A stretch of 64,000 bases of DNA from Aliisedimentitalea scapharcae (GTDB lineage: Bacteria; Pseudomonadota; Alphaproteobacteria; Rhodobacterales; Rhodobacteraceae): positions 3,348,001 through 3,412,000 of the forward strand of contig NZ_CP123584.1 of assembly GCF_045277565.1 (NCBI RefSeq), written 5' to 3'. A model generated the notes under the pieces. It saw only the letters and a list, made by a program, of their open reading frames with translations, searched no databases and had not been told where the DNA came from. Below are positions 7,604 to 16,982 of this stretch, piece by piece. Positions within the stretch are counted from its first letter, which is position 1; the number at the start of each line of letters is the position of its first letter. The translations under genes were made by a program, and so were the position numbers.

Positions 7604-9921
7604 ACGTTCTGTCAAAGACGAACATGGGCCAAGTCGCGAAACCCCTGCCCCATGATGCCGCAAAGCTGCATGTGACCGGCACCGCGCGATACGTGGATGA
7701 CATCCCAACGCCGCGCGGGTGTCTGCATCTGGCTTTTGGCCTCTCCCCCATCGCCAAGGGCATCATTACCGCGATGGACCTGGACGCTGTTCGATCCAGC
7801 CCCGGAGTGGTCGCTGTCCTGACCGCCGATGACCTGCCCTTTGCCAATGACGTGTCGCCTTCGGCCCATGATGAACCGCTGCTGTCGGACGGTACGGTCA
7901 ACCATCTGGGCCAGCCGGTGTTCCTGGTCGTGGCAACCAGCCATCGCGCTGCCCGGGTTGCGGCACGCAAGGGGCAGATCGACTATCAAGAACAGGACGC
8001 CCTGCTGACGCTGGATCAGGCACTGGCCGCAGACTCTCGGTTTGAAGAAGGCCCGCGCATCTATGAAAAAGGTGACGCCGCCGCCGCCATCGACGCCGCG
8101 CCGCGTGTGGTTGAAGGACAGTTCGAGCTGGGCGGTCAGGAACATTTCTATCTCGAAGGTCAGGCCGCATTGGCGCTGCCGCAGGAAGGCGGCGACATGC
8201 TGGTGCATTCCTCGACCCAGCACCCGACCGAGATCCAGCACAAAGTGGCCGAAGGCATCGGCGTGCCGATGCATGCCGTGCGCGTCGAAACCCGGCGCAT
8301 GGGCGGGGGGTTTGGCGGCAAGGAAAGCCAGGGCAATGCGCTGGCCGTATCCTGCGCCATCGCAGCCCGTCTGACCGGTCAGCCCTGCAAGATGCGTTAT
8401 GATCGCGACGACGACATGACCATCACCGGCAAACGCCATGCCTTTCGCATTACCTATCGCGCCGGGTTTGACGAGGACGGACGGGTTCAGGGTGTCGAAT
8501 TCCTGCATCTGGTCAACTGCGGCTGGGCTCAGGATCTGTCGCTGCCCGTGGCCGACCGCGCCATGCTGCATTCGGACAATGCCTACTTGATCCCCGCCAT
8601 GCGGATCGAAAGCCACCGACTGAAGACCAACCTGCAAAGCGCCACCGCCTATCGCGGCTTTGGCGGGCCACAGGGGATGGTCGGGATCGAACGGGTGATG
8701 GATCACATCGCCCATGATCTGGGCGTTGATCCGGTAGAGCTGCGCCAGCGCAACTATTATGCGGCACCGGATCAGGCCGGGCCCGACAACACCACGCCCT
8801 ATGGCCAACGGGTCGAGGATTTCGAACTGCACGCGATCACTGCGCAACTGTTGGAGAGCAGCGATTATGCCGCCCGCAAGGCCGACATTGCAGCATGGAA
8901 CGCCGGTCAGGACCGGTTTGCCCGTGGCATTGCCTTTTCGCCGGTGAAATTCGGGATTTCCTTTACCCTCACCCATCTGAACCAGGCCGGCGCTTTGGTG
9001 CACGTCTATCAGGACGGGTCGGTGCATCTGAACCATGGTGGCACCGAAATGGGTCAGGGCCTGTTCCAGAAGGTGGCCCAGGTCGCCGCCAGCCGCTTTG
9101 GCATCCCGCTGGACAAGGTAAAGATTACCGCCACAGACACCGCCAAAGTGCCCAATACTTCGGCCACGGCCGCCTCTTCGGGATCGGACCTGAACGGCAT
9201 GGCGGTCCAAGCCGCCTGTGACACGATCCGCGACCGGATGGCCAACTTTCTGGCCGAACGCTATCAGACCGCAGTGGCGCAGATCCGGTTCGAGGACGGC
9301 ACCGTCCATATCGGCGATGAGCTCATCAGCTTTGATGAGGCGGCAAGCCTTGCCTATCAGGGTCGGATCAGCCTGTCGGCCACCGGGTTCTACAAAACAC
9401 CCAAGCTGGAGTGGGACCGCATCCAGGGACGCGGGCGGCCGTTCTTCTACTTTTCCTACGGGGCGTCTGTGACCGAAGTGGTTGTCGACCGTCAGACCGG
9501 AGAAAACCGCATTCTGCGCACAGACATTCTGCATGATGCGGGGGCCTCGCTGAACCCGGCGCTGGACATCGGCCAGGTCGAAGGGGCCTATGTTCAGGGC
9601 GCTGGCTGGCTGACCACAGAGGAACTGGTGTGGGACGACCGGGGCGCGCTGCGCACCCATGCCCCCAGCACCTACAAGATCCCCGCCTGTTCGGATCGCC
9701 CTGACGTGTTCAACGTGGCGCTATATGACGGGGAAAACCGCGAAAACACCATCTATCGCTCCAAAGCCGTGGGCGAGCCGCCCTTTATGCTGGGGATTTC
9801 TGCCTGGCTGGCCCAAAGCGCGGCTGTTGCGGCCTTAGGCGACGCCTATCCAGCGATGGACGCACCCGGCACCGGCGAAGAGGTCTGGCGCGCCATTCGG
9901 AGGGTGCGTGATGGGATTTGA
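7600..9921 (+). CDS. xdhB: Xanthine dehydrogenase large, molybdopterin-binding subunit
   Basis: 773 residues, the usual length for the bacterial XdhB subunit that oxidises hypoxanthine and xanthine to urate. Molybdenum-cofactor motifs are in place: GGQEHFYLEGQ (the conserved Gln loop), GGGFGGKE, the YRGFGGPQG arginine loop that holds the purine, and the catalytic glutamate near the C-terminus in VGEPPFMLG (Glu726). A good ribosome site (GGAGGTCGCGGT) lies within the end of xdhA, and the start overlaps the xdhA stop. Its own stop overlaps the xdhC start by 11 bp. Tight overlap of xdhA, xdhB and xdhC matches the Rhodobacter capsulatus operon. Confidence 0.97.
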   Translation: MNVLSKTNMGQVAKPLPHDAAKLHVTGTARYVDDIPTPRGCLHLAFGLSPIAKGIITAMDLDAVRSSPGVVAVLTADDLPFANDVSPSAHDEPLLSDGTVNHLGQPVFLVVATSHRAARVAARKGQIDYQEQDALLTLDQALAADSRFEEGPRIYEKGDAAAAIDAAPRVVEGQFELGGQEHFYLEGQAALALPQEGGDMLVHSSTQHPTEIQHKVAEGIGVPMHAVRVETRRMGGGFGGKESQGNALAVSCAIAARLTGQPCKMRYDRDDDMTITGKRHAFRITYRAGFDEDGRVQGVEFLHLVNCGWAQDLSLPVADRAMLHSDNAYLIPAMRIESHRLKTNLQSATAYRGFGGPQGMVGIERVMDHIAHDLGVDPVELRQRNYYAAPDQAGPDNTTPYGQRVEDFELHAITAQLLESSDYAARKADIAAWNAGQDRFARGIAFSPVKFGISFTLTHLNQAGALVHVYQDGSVHLNHGGTEMGQGLFQKVAQVAASRFGIPLDKVKITATDTAKVPNTSATAASSGSDLNGMAVQAACDTIRDRMANFLAERYQTAVAQIRFEDGTVHIGDELISFDEAASLAYQGRISLSATGFYKTPKLEWDRIQGRGRPFFYFSYGASVTEVVVDRQTGENRILRTDILHDAGASLNPALDIGQVEGAYVQGAGWLTTEELVWDDRGALRTHAPSTYKIPACSDRPDVFNVALYDGENRENTIYRSKAVGEPPFMLGISAWLAQSAAVAALGDAYPAMDAPGTGEEVWRAIRRVRDGI

Positions 9922-10852
9922 TCTGAGCGATTTGCAGACCGCCGTGGCCGAGCATGGCCAGGTCACCCGCGTGGTGATCGCCGACATTCGCGGGTCCTCC
10001 CCCCGCGAAGTCGGCGCGGCGATGTTGGTCTGGGACAGCGGGCAATCCGGTACGATCGGTGGCGGTGCGTTAGAGTTCGAAGCGGCCGAAACCGCACGCC
10101 GACAGACACAACCGACTGTATTGAGCCGTCATGCCTTGGGGCCGGATCTGGGTCAATGCTGTGGCGGGGCTGTGGTGCTGCTGAGCGAGATCTACGATGT
10201 CACGCGGGTCGCGGCCCTGGACCAGGAAGTGATTGTCCGACCAACGACCACCGGCACAACCGACATCCCGCTGTCTGTACAGCGTCTGTTGAACGTGGCG
10301 CGCGGGTCGGGGCTGCCGCCCGAACCACAGTTGGTTGATGGTTGGATGGTGGAACCCGTGCATAAACCCAACCGCCCCGTGTGGGTCTGGGGTGCGGGAC
10401 ATGTGGGCCGCGCCGTGGTTGATGTTCTGGCCCCGATGCCGGATCTGTCCGTCACCTGGATCGACACCGGCCCAGAGCGGTTCCCCGACAAAATCCCGGC
10501 CGGCGTCACATCATTGCCCGCAGTTCAGCCTGCGGCATTGATGCGCCATGCCCCTGAAAATGCGGAACATTTGATCCTGACCTATTCCCATGCCCTGGAT
10601 CTGGAGCTATGCCATCAGGCGTTGCTCAGAGGGTTCTCATTTGCGGGTGTGATCGGGTCCAAAACCAAATGGGCGCGTTTCCGGTCGCGTCTGGCGGCAT
10701 TGGGTCACTGCCCGATGACCGTTGACACACTCACCTGCCCGATCGGGGACCCGTCCCTGGGCAAGCACCCACAGCAAATCGCCATCGGCGTGGCTGCGCA
10801 GATGTTGCGTCCCGCCCTGCACGTCCAAATGAAAAAGGAGAGCCACGCGTGA
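9911..10852 (+). CDS. xdhC: Xanthine dehydrogenase accessory protein XdhC
   Basis: 313 residues. The family binds molybdenum cofactor, protects it during sulfuration and inserts it into XdhB. The N-terminal XdhC/CoxI domain (IADIRGSSPREVGAAMLV, GTIGGGALEFEA, LGPDLGQCCGG) and the C-terminal Rossmann-like domain (VWVWGAGHVGRAVVDVL, then FAGVIGSKTKWARF) are both present. A GTG lies directly before the ATG at 9911; I use the ATG. The gene overlaps xdhB and, at its end, the following ABC transporter ATPase (GTGA), so all are probably one transcript. Confidence 0.93.
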   Translation: MGFDLSDLQTAVAEHGQVTRVVIADIRGSSPREVGAAMLVWDSGQSGTIGGGALEFEAAETARRQTQPTVLSRHALGPDLGQCCGGAVVLLSEIYDVTRVAALDQEVIVRPTTTGTTDIPLSVQRLLNVARGSGLPPEPQLVDGWMVEPVHKPNRPVWVWGAGHVGRAVVDVLAPMPDLSVTWIDTGPERFPDKIPAGVTSLPAVQPAALMRHAPENAEHLILTYSHALDLELCHQALLRGFSFAGVIGSKTKWARFRSRLAALGHCPMTVDTLTCPIGDPSLGKHPQQIAIGVAAQMLRPALHVQMKKESHA

Positions 10853-12366
10853 ATACTCCCCTGCTAAGCCTGAAAGGGCTGACCAAGGCCTATCCCGGTG
10901 TGGTCGCAAATGACACTGTTTCCTTTGACATCGGTGCCGGCGAAGTCCACGCGCTGCTGGGGGAAAACGGCGCCGGTAAATCGACACTGGTCAAGATGAT
11001 CTATGGTCTGGTCAAACCCGACAGCGGCGTGATGGAACTGCGCGGGCAACCCTATGCCCCCGCCGAACCCCGCCAGGCCCGTGCCGACGGCATCGCCATG
11101 GTGTTCCAGCATTTTTCGCTGTTCGACGCGCTGAACGTGGCCGAAAACATCGCGTTGGGGATGGAGAACCCACCCCATATGCGCGATCTTGCCGCCCGGA
11201 TCCGCGAAGTGTCGGAAACCTATGGGCTGCCGCTGGACCCGTTTCGCACGGTGGGTGACCTGTCTGCCGGTGAACGCCAGCGGGTGGAAATCATTCGCTG
11301 TCTGCTCCAGGATCCCAAACTGTTGATCATGGACGAACCGACATCCGTGTTGACCCCACAAGAGGTCGACATCCTGTTCCAGACCTTGCAGAAACTGCGC
11401 TCCGAAGGCACGTCGATCCTGTATATCAGCCACAAGCTGGAGGAGATCCGCACCCTGTGTGACCACGCCACCATTTTGCGACTGGGCAAGAATGTGGGCG
11501 AATGCACGCCGTCGGAAACCTCGGCCCGGGACATGGCCGAGCTGATGGTGGGCACGGCATTGCAGACCCCGGAACGGGGCGGGCGTGACTTTGGCGACGT
11601 GGCAATGGATATTTCCGGTCTGTCGGTTCCCTCACCTTCGGCCTTTGGCACTGCGCTGAAGAACGTGCATATGACAGTGCGCAAGGGCGAAATTCTGGGC
11701 ATTGGTGGCGTGGCCGGCAATGGGCAGGATGAATTGCTGATGGTGCTGTCGGGCGAAACCCTGACAGAGGCCGACGCGGTCAAGCTGCACGGCGGTCCCA
11801 TCGGGCGAACGGGGCCAACAGAACGGCGCAAGCTGGGTGTGCTGGCTGCCCCCGAAGAACGTCTGGGCCATGCGGCCGCGCCGGATATGAGCCTGACAGA
11901 AAATGCGATGCTGACCGGATCGGTGCGCGAAAATCTGGAGACCAACGGGTTCCTGAATTGGACTGCGGCACAGGTGTTCGCAGAAAAAATCATCGCCGAT
12001 TTTGACGTCCGCACCCCTGGCCCCGCCAATTCGGCGCGGTCGCTGTCGGGCGGCAATTTGCAGAAATTCGTGATTGGTCGCGAAGTGTTGCAGCGTCCCG
12101 AAGTGCTGATCGTAAACCAGCCGACCTGGGGCGTTGACGCCTCTGCCGCAGCGTCGATCCGGCAGTCGCTTCTGGATTTGGCCGCCAAGGGCTGTGCCGT
12201 CATCTGTATCAGCCAGGATCTGGACGAACTGATGGAGATCGCCGACAGCTTTGCCGCGCTGAACGAAGGCCGCCTGAGCGCTCCGCGTTCGACCACCGGG
12301 CTGACCGTCGATGAAATCGGTCTGATGATGGGTGGTGCGCACGGCATGGAGGTGGCCCATGTCTAA
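10849..12366 (+). CDS. ABC transporter ATP-binding protein, BMP-type nucleobase/nucleoside importer
   Basis: 505 residues with two nucleotide-binding halves, as in RbsA/NupA-type importers. The first half has a normal Walker A (GENGAGKS, 38-45), signature LSAGERQRVEI and Walker B LLIMDEPTSVL. The second half has a degenerate Walker A (GVAGNGQDELL) but keeps LSGGNLQKFV; this asymmetry is normal for the family. GTG start at 10849 with ribosome site AAGGAG, overlapping the xdhC stop. Because it is translationally coupled to xanthine dehydrogenase genes and followed by two permeases and a BMP-family binding protein, the likely cargo is a purine such as xanthine, hypoxanthine or their nucleosides (inference). 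Confidence 0.93.
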   Translation: MNTPLLSLKGLTKAYPGVVANDTVSFDIGAGEVHALLGENGAGKSTLVKMIYGLVKPDSGVMELRGQPYAPAEPRQARADGIAMVFQHFSLFDALNVAENIALGMENPPHMRDLAARIREVSETYGLPLDPFRTVGDLSAGERQRVEIIRCLLQDPKLLIMDEPTSVLTPQEVDILFQTLQKLRSEGTSILYISHKLEEIRTLCDHATILRLGKNVGECTPSETSARDMAELMVGTALQTPERGGRDFGDVAMDISGLSVPSPSAFGTALKNVHMTVRKGEILGIGGVAGNGQDELLMVLSGETLTEADAVKLHGGPIGRTGPTERRKLGVLAAPEERLGHAAAPDMSLTENAMLTGSVRENLETNGFLNWTAAQVFAEKIIADFDVRTPGPANSARSLSGGNLQKFVIGREVLQRPEVLIVNQPTWGVDASAAASIRQSLLDLAAKGCAVICISQDLDELMEIADSFAALNEGRLSAPRSTTGLTVDEIGLMMGGAHGMEVAHV

Positions 12367-12489
12367 GAGCCGCTAAGGAAAAGATTCCGACACTGGTCAA
12401 GATACGGTCTGAGCGACCGCCTGACCAACCAAAGTGTCAACCAAATACGGGCCACGGGCCCGAACAAGAAAAACGACAGGGGTAACATT

Positions 12490-13572
12490 ATGATCGTTTT
12501 GGAAAAACGACCGCAGTCTTCGCGGGCCTGGTCGATGGCAACGCCCTTGGTGGCGGTGCTGGCGACCATGATCATGGGCGGAATTCTGTTTGCCGTACTG
12601 GGAAAGAACCCGGTCGAGGCGATCCGCACCATTTTCTGGGAACCGCTATTTGGCGAGTTCGCCTTTTATTATCGTCCGCAACTGCTGGTCAAAGGCGCGC
12701 CACTGATCCTGATTGCTATTGGGCTGTCCCTGGGCTTTCGCGCCGGGATCTGGAACATTGGTGCCGAAGGGCAATACATCATGGGCGCCATCTGTGGCGC
12801 GGGGGCTGGTCTGGCGTTCTATCCGCTCGAAGCGTTTTACATCTTTCCGATCATGGTGATTGCAGGCGCTTTGGGGGGCTGGATCTGGGCCATGATCCCG
12901 GCCTTTCTCAAGGTGCGGTTCGGGACCAACGAAATCCTGGTGTCGCTGATGCTGGTCTATGTGGCGGAACAGATGCTCGCGTCCGTGTCGCTGGGCCTGC
13001 TCAAGAACCCCGAAGGGTTCGGCTTTCCCGGCTCGCGCAATCTGCAATCCTGGGATAGTGCCCACAACGCAGAACTCATCGCGGGTTCCGGCATGCATTG
13101 GGGCGTGGTCACAGCCTTTATCGCGGTGATTTTTGCCTATGTGCTGCTCAACCGTCACATGCTGGGCTTTCACATCCGCCTGACCGGCGAAGCGCCCCGT
13201 GCGGCCAAATTCGCAGGTGTCAAACCCGCCCGGCTGATCCTGTTCTGTCTGGGCATGTCGGGTGCCTTGGCCGGTCTGGCCGGTATGTTCGAAGTCGCGG
13301 GCCCGTCCGGTCAGATCTCCATCGACTTTAACGTCGGGTATGGCTTTACCGCGATCATCGTGGCCTTTCTGGGTCGTCTGCACCCTGTCGGTATCCTGCT
13401 GGCCGGTCTGCTGATGGCGCTGACCTATATCGGCGGTGAAATCGCCCAGGGCAGCCTCGGCCTGCCTGCGGCTGCGATCCAGGTGTTCCAGGGGATGCTG
13501 TTGTTCTTTCTGCTGGCATTGGATCTGTTGACCAATTTCCGCATCGCTATTCGCAAAACTGAGGTGGCCTGA
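12490..13572 (+). CDS. ABC transporter permease, BMP-type importer (subunit 1)
   Basis: 360 residues, strongly hydrophobic with eight to ten predicted membrane segments. It carries the branched-chain/ribose-type permease fold (BPD_transp_2), for example LGFRAGIWNIGAEGQYIMG and VRFGTNEILVSLML, which are typical of the first permease of BMP-family nucleoside importers. A 123-bp gap separates it from the ATPase gene; the ribosome site is CAGGGG. The next permease starts one base after its stop. It should form the channel together with that partner in the inner membrane. Confidence 0.92.
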   Translation: MIVLEKRPQSSRAWSMATPLVAVLATMIMGGILFAVLGKNPVEAIRTIFWEPLFGEFAFYYRPQLLVKGAPLILIAIGLSLGFRAGIWNIGAEGQYIMGAICGAGAGLAFYPLEAFYIFPIMVIAGALGGWIWAMIPAFLKVRFGTNEILVSLMLVYVAEQMLASVSLGLLKNPEGFGFPGSRNLQSWDSAHNAELIAGSGMHWGVVTAFIAVIFAYVLLNRHMLGFHIRLTGEAPRAAKFAGVKPARLILFCLGMSGALAGLAGMFEVAGPSGQISIDFNVGYGFTAIIVAFLGRLHPVGILLAGLLMALTYIGGEIAQGSLGLPAAAIQVFQGMLLFFLLALDLLTNFRIAIRKTEVA

Positions 13573-13573
13573 T

Positions 13574-14494
13574 ATGGATCTGAGTGCAATTAATCCCGTC
13601 CTGCTCATTGCCTCTCTCATGGTGGCTGCAACCCCGATCCTGTTGGCCGCAATTGGCGAATTGGTGGTGGAAAAAGCAGGTGTTCTGAACCTCGGTGTCG
13701 AGGGCATGATGATTGTCGGTGCCATCGCGGGCTTTGCCATCACGGTGGAAAGCGGCTCGCCTTTCCTAGGGTTTATCGCCGCCGCCATTGCCGGCGCGCT
13801 ATTGTCGCTGCTGTTCGTGGTGTTGACCCAGGTGGCGCAGGCCAACCAGGTGGCATCCGGTCTGGCGTTGACCCTGTTCGGTCTGGGCCTCAGCGCCCTG
13901 ATGGGCCAGGGATACGTCGGCATCAAACCGCCCGCGACGCCCAAGCTGGAGATCCCGCTGCTCAGCGACATTCCGGTTCTGGGGCCGATCCTGTTCAACC
14001 ACGATCTGGTGCTGTACCTGGGCATCGCCCTGACGGCAGCGGTCTGGGCTGCGCTGAAATACACCCGCATGGGCCTGATCCTGCGCGCGGTGGGTGAAAA
14101 CCACGATGCGGCCCACGCATTGGGGTACAAGGTGATCCGCATCCGCATCATGGCGATCATGTTTGGCGGTGCCTGTGCCGGTCTGGGTGGCGCATACATC
14201 AGCCTGATCCGGGTGCCGCAGTGGACCGAAGGCATGACCGCCGGTGTCGGCTGGATTGCCCTGGCGCTGGTGGTGTTTGCCAGTTGGAAACCATGGCGTG
14301 CGCTTTTGGGTGCCTATCTGTTTGGCGGCGTTACGGTAATTCAGCTGAATCTACAGGCCGCAGGCGTTGCCATTCCGGTGGAGTATCTGGCAATGTCACC
14401 CTACCTGATCACGATTATCGTGCTGGTCATTCTTTCCGCGGACAAAAGCAGCGCACCTGCCGCGCTTGGCCGCAACTTCCACGCCTCCCGATAG
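13574..14494 (+). CDS. ABC transporter permease, BMP-type importer (subunit 2)
   Basis: 306 residues with about eight hydrophobic segments. The motif ELVVEKAGVLNLGVEGMMIVG near residues 28-48 is the hallmark of the shorter permease of BMP-type importers; ALGYKVIRIRIMAIMFGGA is the cytoplasmic coupling loop that meets the ATPase. It begins one base after the first permease, so translation is coupled. The downstream gap (14495-14590) contains two small hairpins (GAGGCC/GGCCTC and CCCGCA/TGCGGG) that could adjust expression of the binding protein. Confidence 0.92.
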   Translation: MDLSAINPVLLIASLMVAATPILLAAIGELVVEKAGVLNLGVEGMMIVGAIAGFAITVESGSPFLGFIAAAIAGALLSLLFVVLTQVAQANQVASGLALTLFGLGLSALMGQGYVGIKPPATPKLEIPLLSDIPVLGPILFNHDLVLYLGIALTAAVWAALKYTRMGLILRAVGENHDAAHALGYKVIRIRIMAIMFGGACAGLGGAYISLIRVPQWTEGMTAGVGWIALALVVFASWKPWRALLGAYLFGGVTVIQLNLQAAGVAIPVEYLAMSPYLITIIVLVILSADKSSAPAALGRNFHASR

Positions 14495-14590
14495 CGGAGA
14501 GGCCAACCAACCGGCCTCCCGCATCTGCTGCGGGGGGTCTGATCCATGAACTGAACCTGATCCTAAAGAACAAAAATGGGGAGATCTTTG

Positions 14591-15676
14591 ATGAAACTGA
14601 CCAAACTGTTTACCGGCGCCGCCGTTGCGCTGGGTCTGGCCACCGGCCTAGGCACCGCAGCCATGGCGATGGACAAAACCAAAGTGGGCTTTGTGTATGT
14701 CGGGCCTGTCGGCGACGGCGGCTGGACCTATGAACACAACAAGGGCCGTCTGGCTGTTGAGGCGGAATTCGGCGACAAGGTCGAAACCGTATTCGTTGAA
14801 TCCGTGCCCGAAGGTCCCGACGCAGAACGCGTGATGACCCAGATGGCGCTGCAGGGTGCCGACCTTATTTTTACCACGTCGTTTGGCTATATGGATCCCA
14901 CGATCAACGTGGCCAAGAAGTTCCCAAAGGTGAAATTCGAACACGCCACCGGCTATAAGCAGGCCGAAAACGTATCGGTCTATTCCGCCCGTTTCTATGA
15001 AGGGCGCGCCGTACAGGGCACCATCGCCGGTCACATGACCAAATCCAACATCATCGGCTATATCGGCTCTTATCCGATCCCCGAAGTGATCCGCGGCATC
15101 AATTCGGCCTATATCCACGCCCAAAAGGTCAACCCCGATGTCGAGTTCAAGATCATCTGGGCCTATACTTGGTTTGACCCGGCCAAAGAGGCCGACGCCG
15201 CTAAGGTTCTGATCGAACAGGGCGCCGACGTGATCCTGCAGCACACCGATTCCACCGCGCCCCAGGCCGCCGCACAGGCCGCAGGCAACGTGATCACCTT
15301 TGGTCAGGCATCGGACATGAGCGAATACGGCCCAATGCCGCGCGTCAGCTCGATCATTGATGACTGGGCCCCATATTACATCGCCCGCACCCAGGCGGTC
15401 ATGGACGGTACATGGACATCTGTGAACACCTGGGACGGCATCGGTGCCGGCATGGTTGGCATCGGCGAGATTTCCGATGCGGTTCCTGCCGACGTCAAAG
15501 CAACCGCTCTGGCCCTGAAAGACGCTCTGGCGGATGGCTCTTACCACGCCTTCACCGGACCGCTGAAAAAGCAGGACGGCAGCGATTGGTTGGCAGAGGG
15601 TGAAACCGCAGACGACGGCACCCTGGCCGGCATGAATTTCTATGTCGAAGGTCTGGAAGGCGATATCCCGCAGTAA
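14591..15676 (+). CDS. BMP family ABC transporter substrate-binding protein
   Basis: 361 residues including a clean Sec signal peptide (MKLTKLFTGAAVALGLATGL, cleavage likely after ATAMA-like residues near 25). The mature part starts KVGFVYVGPVGDGGWTYEHN, the standard opening of the Bmp/Med family (PF02608), and shows the ligand pocket sequence IYSARFYEGRAVQG. No lipobox is present, so it should be a free periplasmic protein. The ATG at 14591 is preferred over 14576 since it follows the ribosome site GGGGAG. In most such operons the binding protein is first; here it is last, before a strong terminator. Ligand is probably a purine, from context only. Confidence 0.92.
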   Translation: MKLTKLFTGAAVALGLATGLGTAAMAMDKTKVGFVYVGPVGDGGWTYEHNKGRLAVEAEFGDKVETVFVESVPEGPDAERVMTQMALQGADLIFTTSFGYMDPTINVAKKFPKVKFEHATGYKQAENVSVYSARFYEGRAVQGTIAGHMTKSNIIGYIGSYPIPEVIRGINSAYIHAQKVNPDVEFKIIWAYTWFDPAKEADAAKVLIEQGADVILQHTDSTAPQAAAQAAGNVITFGQASDMSEYGPMPRVSSIIDDWAPYYIARTQAVMDGTWTSVNTWDGIGAGMVGIGEISDAVPADVKATALALKDALADGSYHAFTGPLKKQDGSDWLAEGETADDGTLAGMNFYVEGLEGDIPQ

Positions 15677-15698
15677 GGTATTTCGACTGAATGATTTG

Positions 15699-15729
15699 GG
15701 GCCTGCCGTTTGGCGGGCCCTTTTTCTTT
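15699..15729 (+). terminator. Rho-independent terminator of the xdh/ABC operon
   Basis: GGGCCTGCC-GTTT-GGCGGGCCC forms a strong stem with one mismatch and is followed by TTTTTCTTT. It lies 23 bp after the binding-protein stop. Confidence 0.88.
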
Positions 15730-15905
15730 GTTCGAACTAGCATCAGCCTGCCGCCCGATGCCCGAACGCCTTTCTCCCATCGGACCCGGCCAGCAACGAC
15801 ATTTGCGCTTTTCCTCATTTTGGGGACATGTCATGGTCGCGGATCACGACAACGTCCCCCGTCGCGGGAGGCCGGAAACGGATTGAACTGAATTGGGATT
15901 TTGAC

Positions 15906-16982
15906 ATGACAAGTTTCATTGTCATCGGCGGCGGCATCGCCGGAGTGAGTGCCGCAGCACGCCTGTCTGAACACGCACAAGTGGTTGTTCTGGAACAGGA
16001 AGACGCGCTGGCCTATCACGCATCAGGCCGATCGGCCGCCATGTTCGAAGAGAATTACGGTGCCCCTTCGACGCTGGCCCTGAACCGGGCCAGCGCCGAG
16101 TATCACCACACCAACAATGGCGGCTATCTGACACCGCGTGGGTTGATGCTGATCGCAGGGGAACAGGATCTTGCCCAGTTCAATGCAGACATCGACACCC
16201 TGCATCTGGCCCGGATATCCATAGACGAAGCCCGTGACATGGTGCCGATCCTCAACCCGAAAACCGTCACTCTGGCGGCCCGTCACGACGCTGCGCTGGA
16301 CCTGGATACCGACCGCATGGTGCAGGATTTTGCCCGTGTGGTGCGCGCCAATGGCGGGCAGATCCTGACCCGCAAGCCGGTCAGCGCAATACAGCGCACG
16401 GACACCGGATGGCGGGTTGATGCCTCTGGCGACGTGTTCGAAGCCGACATGCTGATCAACGCCGCTGGCCCTTGGGCAGATGTGGTTGCGGACCTGGCGG
16501 GGATACGTCCGATCGGTATCACCCCGCTGCGCCGGTCCATGGCCCGCCTGCCCGCGCCCGGCGGTCATGACCTGCGTCATTGGCCCATGCTGATGGGTGT
16601 TGGTGAAACATGGTATGCCAAACCAGACGCGGGAAAGCTGCTGGTCTCCCCCGCCGAAGAAGACCTCGTCCCCCCCCACGACGCCTATGCCGATGACATG
16701 GTTCTGGCCGAAGGGCTGGCCCGGTATGAACAGATGGTGACCGAACCCGTGACCCGCGTCGAAACAAATTGGGCCGGTTTGCGCAGCTTTGCGCCTGACC
16801 GTGCGCTGGTCTTGGGCCCCGATCCGGACAATTCCGGCTTTGTCTGGTGCGCCGGTCAAGGCGGGTACGGATTTCAAACGGCCCCGGCCGGATCGCAATT
16901 GGTTGCGGATCTGGCATTGGGCCGCCCCACATCGCTGCCCGCCGACGTTATATCCATGCTCAGTCCTCGGAGGTTCCGCTGA
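15906..16982 (+). CDS. FAD-dependent D-amino-acid dehydrogenase, DauA-like
   Basis: 358 residues. An FAD-binding Rossmann motif opens the protein (VIGGGIAGVSAAARLSEHA), followed by AYHASGRSAAMFEENYG. The C-terminal part (NWAGLRSFAPDRALVLGP, AGQGGYGFQTAPA, MLSPRRF) closely resembles, from memory, Pseudomonas aeruginosa D-arginine dehydrogenase DauA, which oxidises basic D-amino acids to imino acids. The ATG at 15906 starts just before the FAD motif; an upstream in-frame start would add 26 residues. Its stop overlaps the next gene's start (TGATG). Substrate here is unproven; glycine- or sarcosine-oxidase-type activity is the alternative. Confidence 0.8.
   Translation: MTSFIVIGGGIAGVSAAARLSEHAQVVVLEQEDALAYHASGRSAAMFEENYGAPSTLALNRASAEYHHTNNGGYLTPRGLMLIAGEQDLAQFNADIDTLHLARISIDEARDMVPILNPKTVTLAARHDAALDLDTDRMVQDFARVVRANGGQILTRKPVSAIQRTDTGWRVDASGDVFEADMLINAAGPWADVVADLAGIRPIGITPLRRSMARLPAPGGHDLRHWPMLMGVGETWYAKPDAGKLLVSPAEEDLVPPHDAYADDMVLAEGLARYEQMVTEPVTRVETNWAGLRSFAPDRALVLGPDPDNSGFVWCAGQGGYGFQTAPAGSQLVADLALGRPTSLPADVISMLSPRRFR

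Noticed and set aside
7612..9660. A 682-codon open frame antisense to xdhB.
   Set aside because: Shadow of xdhB caused by third-position GC; no domain or start signal.
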